A stretch of 64,000 nt of DNA from Deltaproteobacteria bacterium (GTDB lineage Bacteria > Myxococcota_A > UBA9042): NCBI GenBank assembly GCA_020632665.1, contig JACKFC010000013.1:73677-137676 (forward strand), written 5' to 3'. Made by a program: the position numbers and the translations under genes. Below the pieces are notes generated by a model, which saw only the letters and a program-made list of their open reading frames with translations, was not told the origin of the DNA and ran no database searches. The first letter of the stretch is position 1; each line of letters begins with the position of its first letter. Of this stretch, positions 1-8,661 are shown one piece after another.

Positions 1-1
1 C

Positions 2-3000
2 GGCGATAACCGCGCGTTCGACCTGGTGAAGATCAATAGCGAATACGTCTTTCTCGAGCAGGTCCCGTATGATGGCGTCAACATCAACTACTGGCTGACC
101 CGGGTCAACCTCGACGGCAACGTCACCGGCTACGCCAAGGCACCGACCTACAGCGACGGCATCTCCGACTTCACCGCCATCGCGGCGCATGGCAGCGATG
201 TGCTGCTGGTCGGTCAGCACAAGGTGAGCGGCGTCTGGCGCGGCTACCTCGGCTCCTACAACCTCGGCTTCGGTCGCAACTGGTGGCGCACCAAGGACTC
301 CGGCGGCTACGCCAACCCGTACGGCGTGACCCGCAATTCCGAGGCGATCGTCATCGTCTCGGCTTCGGGCGACGGCAGCACCGGGCAGATGATCCGCACC
401 AACCTCAACGGCGACGGCGGCCACGACGCGCCGACCTGCACCAAGGTCGACCCCTGCGGCAGCCTCGACTGCGACGACAAGGTCGCTTGCACCACCGACG
501 CCTGCGACCCGCAGAGCGGCTGCGTCCACACCAAGGTCGACGACCTCTGCGACGACGGCAAAGCCTGCACCGCCGATAGCTGCGACGCCTCGGCCGGCTG
601 CGTCAACACCAGCGGTGGCGTCGACTGCGACGACAACAACGCCTGCACCACCGACGCCTGCGATCCCGGCAAGGGCTGCGTCCACACCGACAATACCGCG
701 AGCTGCGACGACGGCGACGCCTGCACCGTGGGCGATATCTGCCAGGGCGGCAGCTGCAAGAGCGGCGGCGCGAAGAACTGCGAGGACGGCATCGCCTGCA
801 CCGCGCACAGCTGCGACAAAACCGCCGGCTGCAAGCAGACCGCCGACGACAAGGCCTGCAACGACGGCGACACCTGCACCACCGATAGCTGCGTCCTCGG
901 CACCGGCTGTGTCTTTGCGGCCGACGCCAGCGCCTGCGACGACGGCAACGTCTGCACCGCCGACCTCTGCAACGGCGGCGAATGCAGCCACCTCGACAAC
1001 GCCGCGAATTGCGACGACGGCAACGCCTGCACCGTCGCCGACGGCTGCGTCGGCGGGGTCTGCAAGGCTGGCGTGGCCAAGGTTTGCGACGACCTGAACG
1101 CCTGCACCGACGACGCCTGCAACCCGCAGAGCGGCTGCACGACGACGCCGAAATCGGCCGGGACGAGCTGCACCCCGAGCGTCAGCTGCGCCTCGACCGC
1201 GACCTGCAACGGCGCCGGCGAATGCAAGGATGGTCCGCTCTCGTACTACGCCAGCAAGCTCGATACGACCAAGGGTGATTTCCGCGGCCGGACGATGTCG
1301 GTCATCCCCGGCGGCGGGTTCGCCTATATCCGCAACGACAACACCGGCGACAGCACCGCGACGCTGCGCCGCGCCGACGCATTCGGCGCCACCGTCTGGG
1401 AGCAGACCGTGGCGCAGAGTCGAATCTTGGCGGTCGACTGCCGCTCGACCAACGGCGGCGAGTGCGCCATCGCCGGTAGCACCACCGCCGATCGCGTCGT
1501 CTACCACCTGCGCGCGACCTCCAACGGCGCAATGAAGTCGCAGTGGTATCAGAGCTTCGGCAGCGGCAGCCAAGCCGTCGCGCTGGCCTTCGACGCCAAG
1601 ACGACGAATAGCTATTTCGCCGCGGTGCAGGCCGCCGGCAACGCCCATTTGGTGAAGATCGGCGACAATACGCCCGTCTGGAGCTTCAACGGCGGTGGCA
1701 CCGAGCTGGTCGGCGACCTGCTCAGCGACAACAACGGCCAGCTGATGGTCGGCTCGACCAACTCCCAGGGCGCCGGCGGCTTCGACGGCTTCTGGGCCCG
1801 GGGCGGAGTGGTCAAGACCGTCGGTGGCCCCGGCGACGACCACCTCTACGCCATCGCGGCGCTCGGCAGCCAGGTCTGGGTCGGCGGCACCGGCACCGAC
1901 AGCCCCGGCGGCAGCCGCTACGTGCTCTTGGTCCGGGTCGAGGGCGGCGACGTGAGCAAGAAGCTCACCAACTACAACGGCGACGGCGTGGTCGGCCTCG
2001 CCGCTGACGGCTCCTCGCTCCTGCTCGCCGGCCGCGGCGGCGTCGGCGTGCTCGCTCGCTTCGACAGCAGCGGCACCGAGCTGTGGAAGAGCAGCTACAG
2101 CCTGCCCAACCTCAACGGCGGCCTGGCGGCGGTCGCTCCCTACGAGGGTGGCGTCTTGGCGATGGGCACCGCCTTCGACGGCGGCAACGGCAGCACCGCG
2201 CTCACCGCCGTGCGGACCGACGCCGACGGCATCGCCAGCTGCAGCGGGCAGAGCGCCTGCGCCGGCAAGAAGCCCGGCGATTGCGACGACGGTATCGCCT
2301 GCACGGTCGACAGCTGCGATGTGCAGAAGGGCTGCGTCCACGTCGGCAGCAACGCGCTGTGCAACGACGGCAACCCGTGCACGCTCAACGTCTGCGACGA
2401 GGTCGAGGGCTGCCTCTACCCGCAGGACTCCGGGGTGCCGTGCGACGACGGCAAACCCTGCACGGTCGATGCCTGCGACGTCGGCGCCAAGGCCTGCCGC
2501 CACACCCTCGACCCGGCCAAGGCCTGCGACGATGGCAAGCCCTGCACCACCGACCTCTGCGACGGCAACGGCAACTGCAGCCACGACGCGCTGAATTGCG
2601 ACGACGGCAACGCCTGCACCAGCGAGGCCTGCGATCCGCAGAAGGGCTGCCAGTTCACCAACCTCGTCGGCCAGGCCTGCGACGACGGCAAGGGCTGCAC
2701 GATCGGCGACGTCTGCGACGACGGCATCGGCAATGCGAGCAGCAAGAGCCTCTGTCAGGGACCGAACGACGTCTGCGCGACGGCGGTCGGGTCTGGCCGA
2801 ATCGTCAAGCTCGACGCCGACGTGAAGGCTTCGCTGGTCGAGCAGGGCGGCAAGGTCGTGACGTGGCACGACGTCGCGACCGACGCCATCGGCTTCCAGA
2901 CGCCGTACACGAGCAAGCCCGAGCGCAAGGACGCGCAGGTCTTCGGCCGCGGCGGCGTCGACCTCTCCAGCAGCGCGATTCGCCTGGGCTGGAGCGACAA

Positions 3001-5842
3001 GGGCGCGCTGACGCTGCTCTTGGCGCTTCGCCCCGGCACGGCCGACGACGGCGCCGACCTGCTGAAGAGCGGCCCGTGGCACCTGCGGATCGTCGGCGGC
3101 AAGCTGACGGCGGTGCACGAGGCGGGCGCGACCTCCACGCCTGCAGCGAGCATCGACCTCTCGGCTGGCAAGGCCGCGATCGTCGTGCTGCGGATCGGCG
3201 GCGGTGCGGTGCTCTTGCAGCGGCACGGCGACGGCTCGCCGATCTTCGCCGCGGGCGTGGCGCCGGCCTGGGCGGGCGGCAACGTCGAGCTGACGGTCGG
3301 CAAGTCCAGCCCCAGCGGCAAGGACGCGCGGGCCAGCCTCGGCGCGCTGATCTTGTACGACCGCGCGCTGGCCGACGCCGAGCTCGCGACGGTGCTCGCC
3401 GAGCTGCGCGCCGACTACGCCCTGCCGGATTGCCAACAGGCCAGCGACTGCGACGACGGCAACGGCTGCACCTCCGATACCTGCGACACCTCCTCGGGCA
3501 GCGGCGCGGTCTGCAAGCACGCCGGCATCACCGACCCGAGCAAGGGCGTCTGCAAGGACGCCGACCCCTGCACCGTCGACGAGAGCTGCGACAAGGGCGT
3601 CTGCAAGGGCACCGCCGCCAAGACCTGTGACGACGGCAACCCCTGCACCGCCGACCTCTGCGACACCGTCAGCGGTCAGTGCAAAACGGCGATCCCGGAA
3701 GGCAACCCGAGCTGCGACGACGGCGACCCCTGCACCGTGCCCGACACCTGCAACGCCGGCGCCTGCCAGAGCGCGCCGAAGGTCTGCGACGACGGCAACC
3801 CCTGCACCGACGACGCCTGCGACGGCAAGACCGGCCAGTGCACCGCGAGCCCGAATAGCAAGCCTTGCGACGACGGCAACGTCTGCACCAGCAGCGACAC
3901 CTGTGCCGCGAGCGCCTGCAAGGGCACGCCGAATACCGCGCCGTGCAAGGACAGCAACCCCTGCACCGTCAACGAGACGTGCAAGGACGGCTCGTGTAGC
4001 GCGAGCCAGCCGATCGTCTGCCCGGACGACGGCGATCCCTGCACCGACGCCTCGTGCTCGGTCTGGGTCGGCTGCCGCTACACCGTCAAGACCTGCAGCG
4101 ACGACAACCCCTGCACCGACGACAGCTGCGACGGCAAGACCGGCACCTGCGTCTATGCGCCCAACCAGGCGGCCTGCACCGACGGCGACGCCTGCACCGA
4201 GGAGGTCTGCGCCGGCGGCGTCTGCAGCAAGTGGAAGAACATCGACTGCGACGACGACAACCCCTGCACCACCGACGCCTGCGATAAGGGCAAGGGCTGC
4301 GTCCACGCCGAGAAGACGGACTGCGAGGACGGCAACGCCTGCACCGAGAAAGACTTCTGCGTCTTCGGCACCTGCCTCGGTGGTTCGCCGCCCGACTGCG
4401 ACGACGGCAATACCTGCACCAGCGATTGGTGCGATACCTACGCCGGTTGCCAGCACGCCGCGCTGGCCGACGGGGTCGCCTGCGACGACGGCGTGCTCTG
4501 CACCAGCGGCGACGTCTGCGCGGGCGGCACCTGCTCGGCCGGCAAGGTGATCTGCGACGTCGCGGTGACCTCGGGCGAGGACGCCGGCCCCGGCACCCTG
4601 CGCGCCGCGTTGCTCGCCACCGAGCAGGCCCAGGCGGGAGAAGGTACGGCGGCGAAGGTCCGCACCATCGGCGTCTTCACCGAGGCCGTCGTGGCGCTGA
4701 AGACGCCGCTGCCGGCCCTGCAATACGCCAAGGTCGTCGACGGCTTGGGCAAGACCTTCAGCCTCAACGCCGGTGGCGAGACGGCCCTCTTCCGCACCCA
4801 GGCCGACCTGACGCTGCGCGGGATCAAGCTGCTCAACGCCTTCGCCGCGGGTGAGGGCGACGAGGGCCGCGGCGGCGCGATCCGGATCACGGCACCTGCG
4901 GGCGCGAGCGAGGCCCCGGCGCTGTCGATCGAGGGCTGCACGCTCTACGGCAACTTCGCCCGCTACGCCGGCGGCGCCATCTACGCCCGCGGCGCTTCGG
5001 TGAAGGTGGTCAACACCGAGCTCACCCTCAACGGCCGCGAAAAAGAGGACGGCAACGCCGAGGGCGGCGGCGCGATCGCCATCTCCGGCCCCACCGGCGG
5101 CCCTGCGGCGTCGCTGCTGCTCGATGGCGCCCGGGTGCAATACGCCATCGCCACCACCGGCCGTGGGGCGGCCATCGGCTGCGGCGCGGGGGCGAGCTGC
5201 ACCGTGCAGCGGAGCTCGTTCTACGCCTGCAAATCGCACCGTGGCGTGGTCGCGGTCGACGCTGGCGCCACCGCGACGCTCTCGTCGGTCAGCCTGCTCA
5301 GCGGCGAGAGCTCCGGGCTCGGCGGGGTGATCTTCAACGCGGGTCAGATCACGCTGGTCCACGTCACCGTCAGCAACAACAACAACACCGCGCCGGCGAC
5401 GCAGCCCGCCGTCTGGCTCGGCGGTCCGTCGCAGGTGGTGAACGCGATCTTCTCCGAGAACGGCACCACCAAAGACAACCTCGACTGCCTCGTGCTCGAC
5501 GAGCAGGCGAACAACGTCAGCTTCGTCGCCAGCACCATCACCAAGAAGACGGGCGCCAAATCCTTCGCGACCTTCGGCATCCTCACGCCCGCCGGCTTCG
5601 GCCTGAACTGCGACGGCAACAAGGGCAGCCCGCCGGCCGGGTTCGGGCCGCCGGTCTTGCTGCCGCCGCAGCATCCGACGCTGACCCTCGAGACCTGGGC
5701 GCAGCTGCCCGGGCCGAGCAGCGATGTCCGCGACACCGCCGACCTGACGTGGTGCCTGCAAGCCGGAGTCGATCAGCGCGGCGCGGTGCGGCCGGTCGGC
5801 ACCGGCTGTGACCGTGGCGCGGTCGAGATGCCTTCGCCGTAG
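2..5842 (+). CDS. Giant secreted cysteine-rich multidomain protein, 5' end outside window
   Basis: The frame is open from the first bases, so the true start and any signal peptide lie upstream; a GTG at 26 is only the first possible start inside the window. About 1946 residues are visible. In order: the end of a propeller-like region (to about 140), a Dictyostelium-CTDC-like array with pattern CDDGxxCTxDxCDxxxGC (about 150-400), a second Gly-rich propeller-like region (405-750), more Cys repeats (760-920), a LamG/concanavalin-like sandwich (930-1140), a long Cys array (1145-1520), and a C-terminal right-handed beta-helix (about 1525-1900) starting with a GPGTLRAALLATEQA motif as in CSLREA/pectin-lyase-like surface proteins. 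No C-terminal anchor is seen. Function is unknown; adhesion or matrix binding is an inference. High confidence as a gene, low on role. Confidence 0.93.
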   Translation, partial: GDNRAFDLVKINSEYVFLEQVPYDGVNINYWLTRVNLDGNVTGYAKAPTYSDGISDFTAIAAHGSDVLLVGQHKVSGVWRGYLGSYNLGFGRNWWRTKDSGGYANPYGVTRNSEAIVIVSASGDGSTGQMIRTNLNGDGGHDAPTCTKVDPCGSLDCDDKVACTTDACDPQSGCVHTKVDDLCDDGKACTADSCDASAGCVNTSGGVDCDDNNACTTDACDPGKGCVHTDNTASCDDGDACTVGDICQGGSCKSGGAKNCEDGIACTAHSCDKTAGCKQTADDKACNDGDTCTTDSCVLGTGCVFAADASACDDGNVCTADLCNGGECSHLDNAANCDDGNACTVADGCVGGVCKAGVAKVCDDLNACTDDACNPQSGCTTTPKSAGTSCTPSVSCASTATCNGAGECKDGPLSYYASKLDTTKGDFRGRTMSVIPGGGFAYIRNDNTGDSTATLRRADAFGATVWEQTVAQSRILAVDCRSTNGGECAIAGSTTADRVVYHLRATSNGAMKSQWYQSFGSGSQAVALAFDAKTTNSYFAAVQAAGNAHLVKIGDNTPVWSFNGGGTELVGDLLSDNNGQLMVGSTNSQGAGGFDGFWARGGVVKTVGGPGDDHLYAIAALGSQVWVGGTGTDSPGGSRYVLLVRVEGGDVSKKLTNYNGDGVVGLAADGSSLLLAGRGGVGVLARFDSSGTELWKSSYSLPNLNGGLAAVAPYEGGVLAMGTAFDGGNGSTALTAVRTDADGIASCSGQSACAGKKPGDCDDGIACTVDSCDVQKGCVHVGSNALCNDGNPCTLNVCDEVEGCLYPQDSGVPCDDGKPCTVDACDVGAKACRHTLDPAKACDDGKPCTTDLCDGNGNCSHDALNCDDGNACTSEACDPQKGCQFTNLVGQACDDGKGCTIGDVCDDGIGNASSKSLCQGPNDVCATAVGSGRIVKLDADVKASLVEQGGKVVTWHDVATDAIGFQTPYTSKPERKDAQVFGRGGVDLSSSAIRLGWSDKGALTLLLALRPGTADDGADLLKSGPWHLRIVGGKLTAVHEAGATSTPAASIDLSAGKAAIVVLRIGGGAVLLQRHGDGSPIFAAGVAPAWAGGNVELTVGKSSPSGKDARASLGALILYDRALADAELATVLAELRADYALPDCQQASDCDDGNGCTSDTCDTSSGSGAVCKHAGITDPSKGVCKDADPCTVDESCDKGVCKGTAAKTCDDGNPCTADLCDTVSGQCKTAIPEGNPSCDDGDPCTVPDTCNAGACQSAPKVCDDGNPCTDDACDGKTGQCTASPNSKPCDDGNVCTSSDTCAASACKGTPNTAPCKDSNPCTVNETCKDGSCSASQPIVCPDDGDPCTDASCSVWVGCRYTVKTCSDDNPCTDDSCDGKTGTCVYAPNQAACTDGDACTEEVCAGGVCSKWKNIDCDDDNPCTTDACDKGKGCVHAEKTDCEDGNACTEKDFCVFGTCLGGSPPDCDDGNTCTSDWCDTYAGCQHAALADGVACDDGVLCTSGDVCAGGTCSAGKVICDVAVTSGEDAGPGTLRAALLATEQAQAGEGTAAKVRTIGVFTEAVVALKTPLPALQYAKVVDGLGKTFSLNAGGETALFRTQADLTLRGIKLLNAFAAGEGDEGRGGAIRITAPAGASEAPALSIEGCTLYGNFARYAGGAIYARGASVKVVNTELTLNGREKEDGNAEGGGAIAISGPTGGPAASLLLDGARVQYAIATTGRGAAIGCGAGASCTVQRSSFYACKSHRGVVAVDAGATATLSSVSLLSGESSGLGGVIFNAGQITLVHVTVSNNNNTAPATQPAVWLGGPSQVVNAIFSENGTTKDNLDCLVLDEQANNVSFVASTITKKTGAKSFATFGILTPAGFGLNCDGNKGSPPAGFGPPVLLPPQHPTLTLETWAQLPGPSSDVRDTADLTWCLQAGVDQRGAVRPVGTGCDRGAVEMPSP

Positions 5843-5919
5843 AGGAACCCGGAAACGCCGGCGCATCGACTCCAGGCCGGAGCTCGCGCCCGCCGTCGCG
5901 CTCCGCCATCCGCGCGGCC

Positions 5920-5936
5920 TGCCGAAAATTCCGGCA
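5920..5936. other. Short inverted repeat between two cysteine-rich genes
   Basis: TGCCG and CGGCA are separated by AAAATTC. It lies between the stop at 5842 and the next gene and could be a weak hairpin. There is no T-run after it, so a terminator role is doubtful. Confidence 0.2.
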
Positions 5937-5970
5937 CCATCCCCGCCGGCCGCGCCGCGACGGAGGACCC

Positions 5971-8490
5971 ATCACGCCCGCACCACCGACTCCGACGCGC
6001 CGTCGCCGCAGCCTCCTGTTCGCCTTGCTCGTCGCGCTCGGCTGCAGCGAGGCCGCCGCGCCGGGGCACGACGCCGGCGCAGTCGCTGATGCCGACGCTG
6101 TCGCGGACGCCGCCGCTCTCCCGGACGCCGCCGCTGATGCTGTCACGGACGCCGCCGCCGCCGCTGATGCTGTCGCGGACGCCGCCGCTGACGCTGTCGC
6201 GGACGCCGCCGCTGACGCTGACGCTGCCGCCGCCGCCGACGCTGCCGCCGACGCCGTTGCCGACACCGGGATCATCTCCGGCGAGCCCTGCCAGCAAGCA
6301 TCGGATTGCCCGCCGCTGCAGCCCGACGCCTGCGCCGCCTGGACCTGCGCCACCGGCATCTGCGACCTCACCGTCGCCCCGGTCGGCACCCCCTGTGGAC
6401 CGACGCTGGGCTGCCGGGAGATGCGCTGCAACCTCGGCGCCTGCGTCCCCACGGCGCTCGCCTGTCCGTCGCCCGGTGCGTGCACCACCGCGACCTGCAA
6501 CCTCGCCAGCGGCGCATGCGTGGCGACGCCCCTCCCCGCCGCCGCCACCTGCAGCAGCGACGACCTCTGCCAGCCGGACGCCCACTGCGACGGCGCCGGG
6601 CTCTGCATCGCCGCCGCCGTGGCGTGTCCCTCCGGTCCGTGCAGCCTCGCCGCCTGCGACCCGCAGACCGGTGCTTGCGTCGCCACCCCGCTGCCAGCCG
6701 GCGCCTCGTGCACCGACGGCGACCCGTGCACCCTCGACGACGCCTGCGACGGCAAGGGCGCCTGCCTCAGCACCGCGACGCTGCCGTGCCCAGCGTCCAG
6801 CCCCTGCCAGAGCAGCGCCTGCGATCCGCTGACCGGCGCCTGCGTCGCTGGCCCGTGGACCTGCGCCTGCAAGACCGACGCCGACTGCGACGACGCCGAC
6901 GTCTGCACCGCCGAGGCCTGCGTCGCCGGCTCCTGCGTCACGCTGCCGCTCGACGCGACCCTCTGCGACGACGGCAACGCCTGCACCGCCGACGCCTGCA
7001 CCCCGGCCACTGGCGCCTGCGGCCACACGGCGCTCTCGGAACTCGGCTGCGACGACGGCGACCTCTGCACGCTCGGCGACCTTTGCCAATCGGGCGTCTG
7101 CGTCTCTGGCGCGGCGAAATCCTGCCCCGGCGGTGGGCCCTGCGCGCAGGTGGGCTGCGACCCCACCACCGGCCAATGTCTCGCTGTGCCACTGAGCGGT
7201 GCGTGCACGCCGAGCAGCGCCTGCGTGGTCGCGGCGAGCTGCGAATCAGGCGCTTGCGTCGATGGAGCCGGCCTCGACTGCGATGACGACGTCGATTGCA
7301 CCGTCGATGCCTGCGAGCCCGCCACTGGCGCCTGCAGCCACGCTGCAGCGCCCGGCGGGACGGCCTGCGGGTCGGGCGGCGCCTGCTTCGCCAGCGGCTG
7401 CGGCTGCAAACACGGCCCGCAGCTCGCGCCGCAACAAGGCCAGGAGTGGCTGCGCGCGGTCGTGCCCTACGGCGGCGGCTTCGCGGCCGTCGGCGACAGC
7501 GACGCGCCCGGCAGCGCCCGTGGGCTGCTGCTGCGGGTCGACGGCGAGGGGACCATCGCTCTGCAGCGGCGCTACGGCGGCATCTCCGCGGTCAGCTTCG
7601 TCGCCGTGGCCCGAGATCCGAGCCTGCCAGCGCTGCGCGTCGGCGCCACGCTCGCCGGCCAGCACGCCGTGTTGCTGCTGCTCGACGGCCTCGGCAATAC
7701 CACGGCACAAGAGATGGTCACGCCCTTCGCCACCACCCAGGCCGTCGCCGCGGTCGGGGCGATGACGCTGATGCTGGTCGCGGAGTCGTGGCAAGCCGGC
7801 GCGGCCTCGCGGCTGGTCCGTTTGGCCGCGCCGAACCAACCGCTCTGGACGCGGCCGCTGCCGCCGGCGGCAGCGAGCGGGACCTTCCGCGGCCACGCGT
7901 TGTTCGTGCTCGGGGGCGAGGTGCACGTCTTCGGCCACGACGTCGACCCCGCGGCGCCCCTACTGACGGCGGGACGGCGCTTTCGCGTCGACCTCGCCCT
8001 CGGCACCAGCTTGGCCGCCGACGCGCTCGCGCTGCCGCAGGGCGGCGTCGTCCTCGCAGCGGCGAGCGACGGCGTGGGCGTCGTCTTGGCGGGCACGCGG
8101 CTCGGCGGCAGCGGCGGCGCGGTGGGGCATTGGACCGGCCGGCTGGCGCAGCAGGGCGGCGGCTTGGTGCTGGCCGACGCCATCGTCTCCGAGGAAGTCG
8201 GCGCGTTCGCCGGCGTCGCCAGCCTCGGCACGACGCGGAAGCCCGGGCCGAGCTGGGCGGTGGGCTGGCGTGGTGGCAGCACGCCGGCCGCGCTGCTGCG
8301 CCGGGTCGACGTCGATGGCGCGCCGACGGTGGTCGAGGTGGGGCCGGCGGGAAGTGGCCCGCTGGCGCTTCACGCCGCGGCGGCGCTGGAAGACGGCGCG
8401 TGGGTCGCGGTCGGCAGCGCCGAGACGGCGAAAGGCAGCGCAGCGATGTGGCTGCGGCTGAGCCCGGGCTGGCCGGCGGCGTGCCCTTGA
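5971..8490 (+). CDS. Cysteine-rich lipoprotein with Asp/Ala linker and propeller-like C-terminus
   Basis: About 839 residues if read from the ATC at 5971. The only ATG/GTG/TTG candidate in this frame is TTG 6025, which would cut a lipoprotein signal in half. From 5971 the N-terminus reads as a proline-rich stretch, four arginines, a hydrophobic core and VALGC (Cys about 25). A GGAGG at 5962-5966 sits four bases before the ATC, which supports the earlier start. After the Cys comes an Asp/Ala repeat linker (about 30-98), then Cys modules of the CTDC type (105-480), then a Gly/Ala/Val-rich propeller-like region (485-830). It probably shares an operon and general role with the gene upstream. Function unknown. 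The coding region is certain; the start is not. Confidence 0.88.
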   Translation: MTPAPPTPTRRRRSLLFALLVALGCSEAAAPGHDAGAVADADAVADAAALPDAAADAVTDAAAAADAVADAAADAVADAAADADAAAAADAAADAVADTGIISGEPCQQASDCPPLQPDACAAWTCATGICDLTVAPVGTPCGPTLGCREMRCNLGACVPTALACPSPGACTTATCNLASGACVATPLPAAATCSSDDLCQPDAHCDGAGLCIAAAVACPSGPCSLAACDPQTGACVATPLPAGASCTDGDPCTLDDACDGKGACLSTATLPCPASSPCQSSACDPLTGACVAGPWTCACKTDADCDDADVCTAEACVAGSCVTLPLDATLCDDGNACTADACTPATGACGHTALSELGCDDGDLCTLGDLCQSGVCVSGAAKSCPGGGPCAQVGCDPTTGQCLAVPLSGACTPSSACVVAASCESGACVDGAGLDCDDDVDCTVDACEPATGACSHAAAPGGTACGSGGACFASGCGCKHGPQLAPQQGQEWLRAVVPYGGGFAAVGDSDAPGSARGLLLRVDGEGTIALQRRYGGISAVSFVAVARDPSLPALRVGATLAGQHAVLLLLDGLGNTTAQEMVTPFATTQAVAAVGAMTLMLVAESWQAGAASRLVRLAAPNQPLWTRPLPPAAASGTFRGHALFVLGGEVHVFGHDVDPAAPLLTAGRRFRVDLALGTSLAADALALPQGGVVLAAASDGVGVVLAGTRLGGSGGAVGHWTGRLAQQGGGLVLADAIVSEEVGAFAGVASLGTTRKPGPSWAVGWRGGSTPAALLRRVDVDGAPTVVEVGPAGSGPLALHAAAALEDGAWVAVGSAETAKGSAAMWLRLSPGWPAACP
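6082..6264 (+). repeat. In-frame tandem repeats encoding an Asp/Ala linker
   Basis: Imperfect units of GACGCCGCCGCTGATGCT type repeat along this stretch and encode a low-complexity D/A linker directly after the lipidated cysteine. Similar linkers are present in the lipoproteins at 21377, 61417 and 63660. Confidence 0.75.
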
Positions 8491-8519
8491 AGTGGTCCTG
8501 CGCGTCGGTCGCGGCGACG

Positions 8520-8543
8520 CTGCGCGTGGCATCGCAACGAGGA
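8520..8543 (+). repeat. Left copy of 24-base direct repeat flanking the ATPase/NACHT cassette
   Basis: It matches 13151-13174 at 22 of 24 positions. The 3' 16 bases, GGCATCGCAACGAGGA, are identical (8528-8543 and 13159-13174). The copy lies 30 bases past the stop of the cysteine-rich lipoprotein and just before the AT-rich promoter region of the ATPase gene. Confidence 0.7.
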
Positions 8544-8607
8544 ATTCAGGGTGCCGAGTCCTGATCCCAAACCTCGAACCGCGCTTGACGACGGGGATTC
8601 CACAAGT

Positions 8608-8623
8608 AACCTGTATATAGGTT
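8608..8623. promoter_or_regulatory. AT-rich near-palindrome, candidate operator
   Basis: AACCTGTATATAGGTT has 5-base arms AACCT/AGGTT around GTATAT and is symmetric except for one base pair. It is an AT-rich island in very G+C-rich DNA, about 40 bases before the ATPase start and just upstream of the proposed -35. A regulator site is inferred from symmetry and position. Confidence 0.4.
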
Positions 8624-8650
8624 GAGATTCAGCCAAAATCGACCCATTTT
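8622..8650 (+). promoter_or_regulatory. Candidate sigma-70 promoter of the ATPase/NACHT cassette
   Basis: TTGAGA (8622-8627) and CATTTT (8645-8650) are 17 bases apart. The predicted start of transcription would be about 8657, almost on the GTG/ATG start codons at 8659/8662, which would make the mRNA nearly leaderless. No convincing Shine-Dalgarno precedes those starts. Confidence 0.4.
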
Positions 8651-8661
8651 CAGGTTGTGTG

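Noticed and set aside
5583..7409. Minus-strand open frame over the Asp/Ala-rich lipoprotein gene
   Set aside because: Ser/Ala/Gln-rich shadow of repeats on the other strand.
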